Assembly: GCA_900766125.1 (NCBI GenBank)
Contig: CAAFUD010000135.1
Span: 1 to 8,845 of the forward strand
Origin: an uncultured Veillonella sp.
GTDB lineage: Bacteria; Bacillota; Negativicutes; Veillonellales; Veillonellaceae
Direction of reading: 5' to 3'
Length of the DNA: 8,845 nt
Both the position numbers and the translations under genes were made by a program. Positions 6,496 through 8,845 of this stretch are shown here, piece after piece. The notes under the pieces are model-generated. The model made no database searches. It was given only the letters and a program-made list of their open reading frames with translations, and was not told the DNA's origin. Position 1 is the first letter of the stretch. Each line of letters opens with the position of its first letter.

Positions 6496-7776
6496 TCAAT
6501 CCTCCTTTTTACGCAATTGTCGTTTAAGGTCTAACAAACTCATATCATTCTGCTTAGCAATGGCAGCTAGTGAATCATATTCATATTTATGTCTCTCCAC
6601 ACCAAATCCACTGCTTGTTTTGAAAGCAATTCTATTGCCTTCCCAGTCTATGTCTCCTGCAGACCGGCTCAAAATATATCGTTCACAACGATGGTATCGA
6701 ATACCAAGGCTCGTAGTGTGTTTGAATATTAAGTCTCGCACAGTATCGATATCGTCTACTTTACAAAGAACGGTGAGCATCGTACTAGGTCGTTGTTTTT
6801 TCATCATAATCGGTGTTGTAAATACATCTAAGGCTGGTGAAAGTAACAGCTGTTCTACTGCATAGCCGATTTCTTCTGGTGTCATATCGTCGAGATTACA
6901 AGCCATTTCAATGATTGTGTCTTCTAAATCATTGTTTATTTCAACAAAAGCGCGAATACAATTCGGTCTTTCAAATTGTTTCGTGCCAAATCCATAAGAT
7001 ACCTTTGTTGGTGTCATAACTGGCATATGGCTAAAAGCTGTGCCAAAATACTTAGCTAACGCTGCGCCTGTAGGTGTGCATAACTCCCCTTTAATTTGAT
7101 AATCTGCGTACATTGGAATACCAGATAACAATTCCATCGTTGCTGGTGCTGGCACAGGCAGTTCTCCGTGAGCACAGTGAACCGTGCCAGTTCCTACATG
7201 TATAGGAGAGATGATAATCTCATCAAAATTCAATGCCTCTAAGAGTACACAAACGGCCACAATATCTGCAATAGCATCGAGCATGCCCAGCTCATGGAAA
7301 TGAATTTGCGTCACTGTAGATTGATGAACCTTGGCCTCCGCTTGAGCTACCAGATTATATACGTTTATAGCATTCTGTTTACACGTATCGGAAATAGATA
7401 AACTATTAATTATATCCGTTACCCCCTGTAAGCCTCGGCCATGCATATGATGCTCCGAATGTTCTCCAGGTCCATGTGCCTCACTATGTTTGTTATGCTC
7501 ATGGTGAGCATCATGATGGTGATGATCAGTATGATGCCGGTCATGGTGACTACTTTTATGATGTTCAGATTCTTCTATACCATTAATAGTTACCGCTACC
7601 CGATAGCCTTGTAATCCCTTATCTTCTTTCGGTATTAATGTATAGGTAACATCTGGTATCCCCATTTGATTAAGATTTGCTATGCACATTTCAGGATTAT
7701 CTACTAAACCGAGTAACGTAGCAGTGAGCATGTCGCCTGCAATGCCCATTTGGCAATCTAAAAATAATCGTTTCAT
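6496..7776 (-). CDS. larC: LarC, nickel-pincer cofactor biosynthesis protein (CTP-dependent nickel insertase)
   Basis: LarC inserts nickel into the thiocarboxylated pyridinium precursor (P2TMN) in a CTP-dependent cyclometallation, the last step in making the LarA cofactor. The 426-residue product has the conserved N-terminus (LFLDCQMGIAGDM, 4-16). A histidine-rich segment with 19 His between residues 72 and 112 is probably a nickel store or delivery region. It is followed by HFHELGMLDAIAD (159-171), the CTPTGAAL region (233-240) and the C-terminal domain motif NLDDMTPEEIGY (294-305). It is one uninterrupted frame, unlike L. plantarum, where the LarC1 and LarC2 parts are joined by a programmed frameshift. 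The ATG overlaps the larB stop (ATGA), with AGGTG 7 bases upstream. Confidence 0.95.
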   Translation of the reverse strand: MKRLFLDCQMGIAGDMLTATLLGLVDNPEMCIANLNQMGIPDVTYTLIPKEDKGLQGYRVAVTINGIEESEHHKSSHHDRHHTDHHHHDAHHEHNKHSEAHGPGEHSEHHMHGRGLQGVTDIINSLSISDTCKQNAINVYNLVAQAEAKVHQSTVTQIHFHELGMLDAIADIVAVCVLLEALNFDEIIISPIHVGTGTVHCAHGELPVPAPATMELLSGIPMYADYQIKGELCTPTGAALAKYFGTAFSHMPVMTPTKVSYGFGTKQFERPNCIRAFVEINNDLEDTIIEMACNLDDMTPEEIGYAVEQLLLSPALDVFTTPIMMKKQRPSTMLTVLCKVDDIDTVRDLIFKHTTSLGIRYHRCERYILSRSAGDIDWEGNRIAFKTSSGFGVERHKYEYDSLAAIAKQNDMSLLDLKRQLRKKED

Positions 7777-8528
7777 TTACTTTCACCTATATGATTAATC
7801 ATGTTCGCCGTATAAGCAGCACCAAATCCATTGTCTATGTTAACAACCGTAACACCGCTAGCGCAGGAATTTAGCATGGATAATAACGCCGTCACACCCC
7901 CAAAGGCTGTTCCATACCCAACACTAGTAGGCACAGCAATGACAGGCACATCCACAAGGCCACCAACTACGCTGGCTAAGGCCCCTTCCATACCTGCAAT
8001 GACAACGATAACCTTAGAGGACATTATGGTATCTAAATGTTGTAACAAGCGATGAATGCCCGCTACACCTACGTCATAAATTCGATTGACAGTATTACCA
8101 TAAAATTCAGCTGTAATTGCACATTCTTCAGCCACTTTATAATCACTTGTACCGCCGGTAACAATAGCTATACTTGACTCTGTTTTCTTCGTAGGCATAT
8201 CACCAATGTAGCCGATATGAGCATCCTTGATATATGTCAAGGAATGGTGATCTTGAACCTCTGCAGCCACATCAGGTGCTAAGCGTGTAATCAATATATG
8301 ACCTTGCCCATTAGACTGCATGGAGGAGATAATACCCACGATTTGTTCACTAGTTTTACCAGCACCATAAATAACCTCTGGCACACCTTGTCGTAATTGA
8401 CGATGTAAATCTACGTTTGCATACCCTAAATCCTCTATCGGTTTCATCTTTAGCTTTAATAAGGCTACATCCACATCCACCAGTCTATTTTTTACTTGCT
8501 CTAGAAGAGATCTAATATCATCGCTCAT
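7773..8528 (-). CDS. larB: LarB, nicotinic acid adenine dinucleotide carboxylase/hydrolase
   Basis: LarB carries out the first step of nickel-pincer cofactor synthesis. It carboxylates the pyridinium ring of NaAD at C5 and hydrolyses the phosphoanhydride to release AMP, giving P2CMN. The 251-residue protein has a helical N-terminal region and a PurE/AIRC-like C-terminal domain. Visible motifs are TGGTSD (124-129), YDVGVAGIHR (151-160), GMEGALASVVGG (179-190), VPTSVGYG (199-206) and NIDNGFGAA (230-238). E181 and C222 fall within one residue of Glu180 and Cys221 as I recall them from the L. plantarum enzyme, where the cysteine forms the transient cysteinyl-pyridine adduct. The start overlaps the larE stop by 4 bases, with GAGGTG just upstream. 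Nothing is missing. Confidence 0.95.
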   Translation of the reverse strand: MSDDIRSLLEQVKNRLVDVDVALLKLKMKPIEDLGYANVDLHRQLRQGVPEVIYGAGKTSEQIVGIISSMQSNGQGHILITRLAPDVAAEVQDHHSLTYIKDAHIGYIGDMPTKKTESSIAIVTGGTSDYKVAEECAITAEFYGNTVNRIYDVGVAGIHRLLQHLDTIMSSKVIVVIAGMEGALASVVGGLVDVPVIAVPTSVGYGTAFGGVTALLSMLNSCASGVTVVNIDNGFGAAYTANMINHIGESK

Positions 8529-8845
8529 GAACGCACCTCTAAATCTAATACAACCTCATCAAACATAGATTTAAAATATGTAAGAATCTCAATCCTATTC
8601 TTAATAACAATAGCTATTTGATTCTCTGGGACTTGAATTTTAGCAGTATTTCCTATCAGACGAACTCTAAAATCTGATAAACCTAACGAAAATAAATACC
8701 CTTCCGCTTTTTCAATATGTTCTAAATCATGACCTGTTATGTGCTGTCCCGCTTGAAATCTCGTAGCTAAACAGGCATAGGATGGTTTATCCCAGGTAAA
8801 TAAATTAGCCTGTTTGGCCAACTGGCGAATCATAGATTTTGTTAA
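8525..8845 (-). CDS. larE: LarE, sacrificial sulfur transferase (C-terminal part, cut by window edge)
   Basis: LarE is a PP-loop ATP-dependent enzyme that converts P2CMN to the dithiocarboxylic precursor P2TMN by giving up the sulfur of its own cysteine. Only the last 106 codons are present. The frame stays open to the window edge (LNKSMIRQLA...), so the Met at 8833 is internal and the true start is beyond 8845. The conserved segment WDKPSYACLATRF is visible. Its Cys (codon 8773-8771) matches the sacrificial Cys176 of L. plantarum LarE, and it is the only cysteine in the visible part. The PP-loop region lies outside the window. larE is upstream of larB, with an ATGA overlap, so it precedes larB, larC and larA in this operon. 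The operon promoter is not in view. Confidence 0.93.
   Translation of the reverse strand, partial: LTKSMIRQLAKQANLFTWDKPSYACLATRFQAGQHITGHDLEHIEKAEGYLFSLGLSDFRVRLIGNTAKIQVPENQIAIVIKNRIEILTYFKSMFDEVVLDLEVRS

Noticed and set aside
6560..6865. Plus-strand open frame opposite larC
   Set aside because: It is a shadow frame of the conserved LarC C-terminal domain, with no supporting start signal.
7490..7565. Repeated atg/cat-rich stretch that looks like a short tandem repeat
   Set aside because: It is explained by runs of histidine codons in the LarC nickel-binding segment and has no regular repeat unit.
7831..8055. Plus-strand open frame opposite larB
   Set aside because: It is a shadow of the LarB PurE-like domain; the Thr/Pro-rich product is typical of antisense translation.

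Overview
The window looks like chromosomal DNA from a low-GC, lactate-metabolising member of the Bacillota. A Negativicute such as Veillonella is my best guess. This rests on overall base composition, a T-box leader, AGGAGG-type ribosome binding sites and a nickel-dependent lactate racemase gene set; there is no direct taxonomic marker. Every gene I can support is on the minus strand, so transcription runs from the right end to the left end.

Right part (about 5160-8845): a lar operon in the order larE (cut by the window edge), larB, larC, larA. The first three are joined by ATGA overlaps. LarB, LarE and LarC build the nickel-pincer nucleotide cofactor that LarA uses to interconvert D- and L-lactate. 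LarA keeps every active-site residue I can place, but its reading frame is broken by a TAA at codon 20, where relatives have a Glu-type codon. This copy is therefore a recent pseudogene, a phase- or strain-specific null, a case of internal re-initiation, or a sequence error. A strong intrinsic terminator follows larA.

Middle part (about 2280-5060): a three-gene unit with its own promoter and a perfect 14-bp palindrome just upstream. It encodes a DUF3100-like membrane protein, a second small membrane protein overlapping it by 8 bases, and an M20D-type amidohydrolase. The likely theme is import of an N-acylated or amide-linked compound and its hydrolysis in the cytoplasm. The substrate is unknown.

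Left-middle part (about 280-2231): a markedly AT-rich two-gene cassette with its own promoter. It encodes an ABC/SMC-like AAA ATPase of about 426 residues without a TOPRIM domain, followed by a 192-residue protein carrying a D-x12-E-x-K pattern that could be a PD-(D/E)xK nuclease core. It resembles the ATPase-plus-nuclease layout of phage defence systems but matches no named system I can recall. It is the best candidate here for something undescribed.

Left end (1-252): a complete T-box riboswitch with promoter, Stem I, T-box sequence and terminator, reading off the left edge. Its specifier loop is best read as GGC (glycine), so the gene beyond the edge may be a glycyl-tRNA synthetase or another glycine-related gene.
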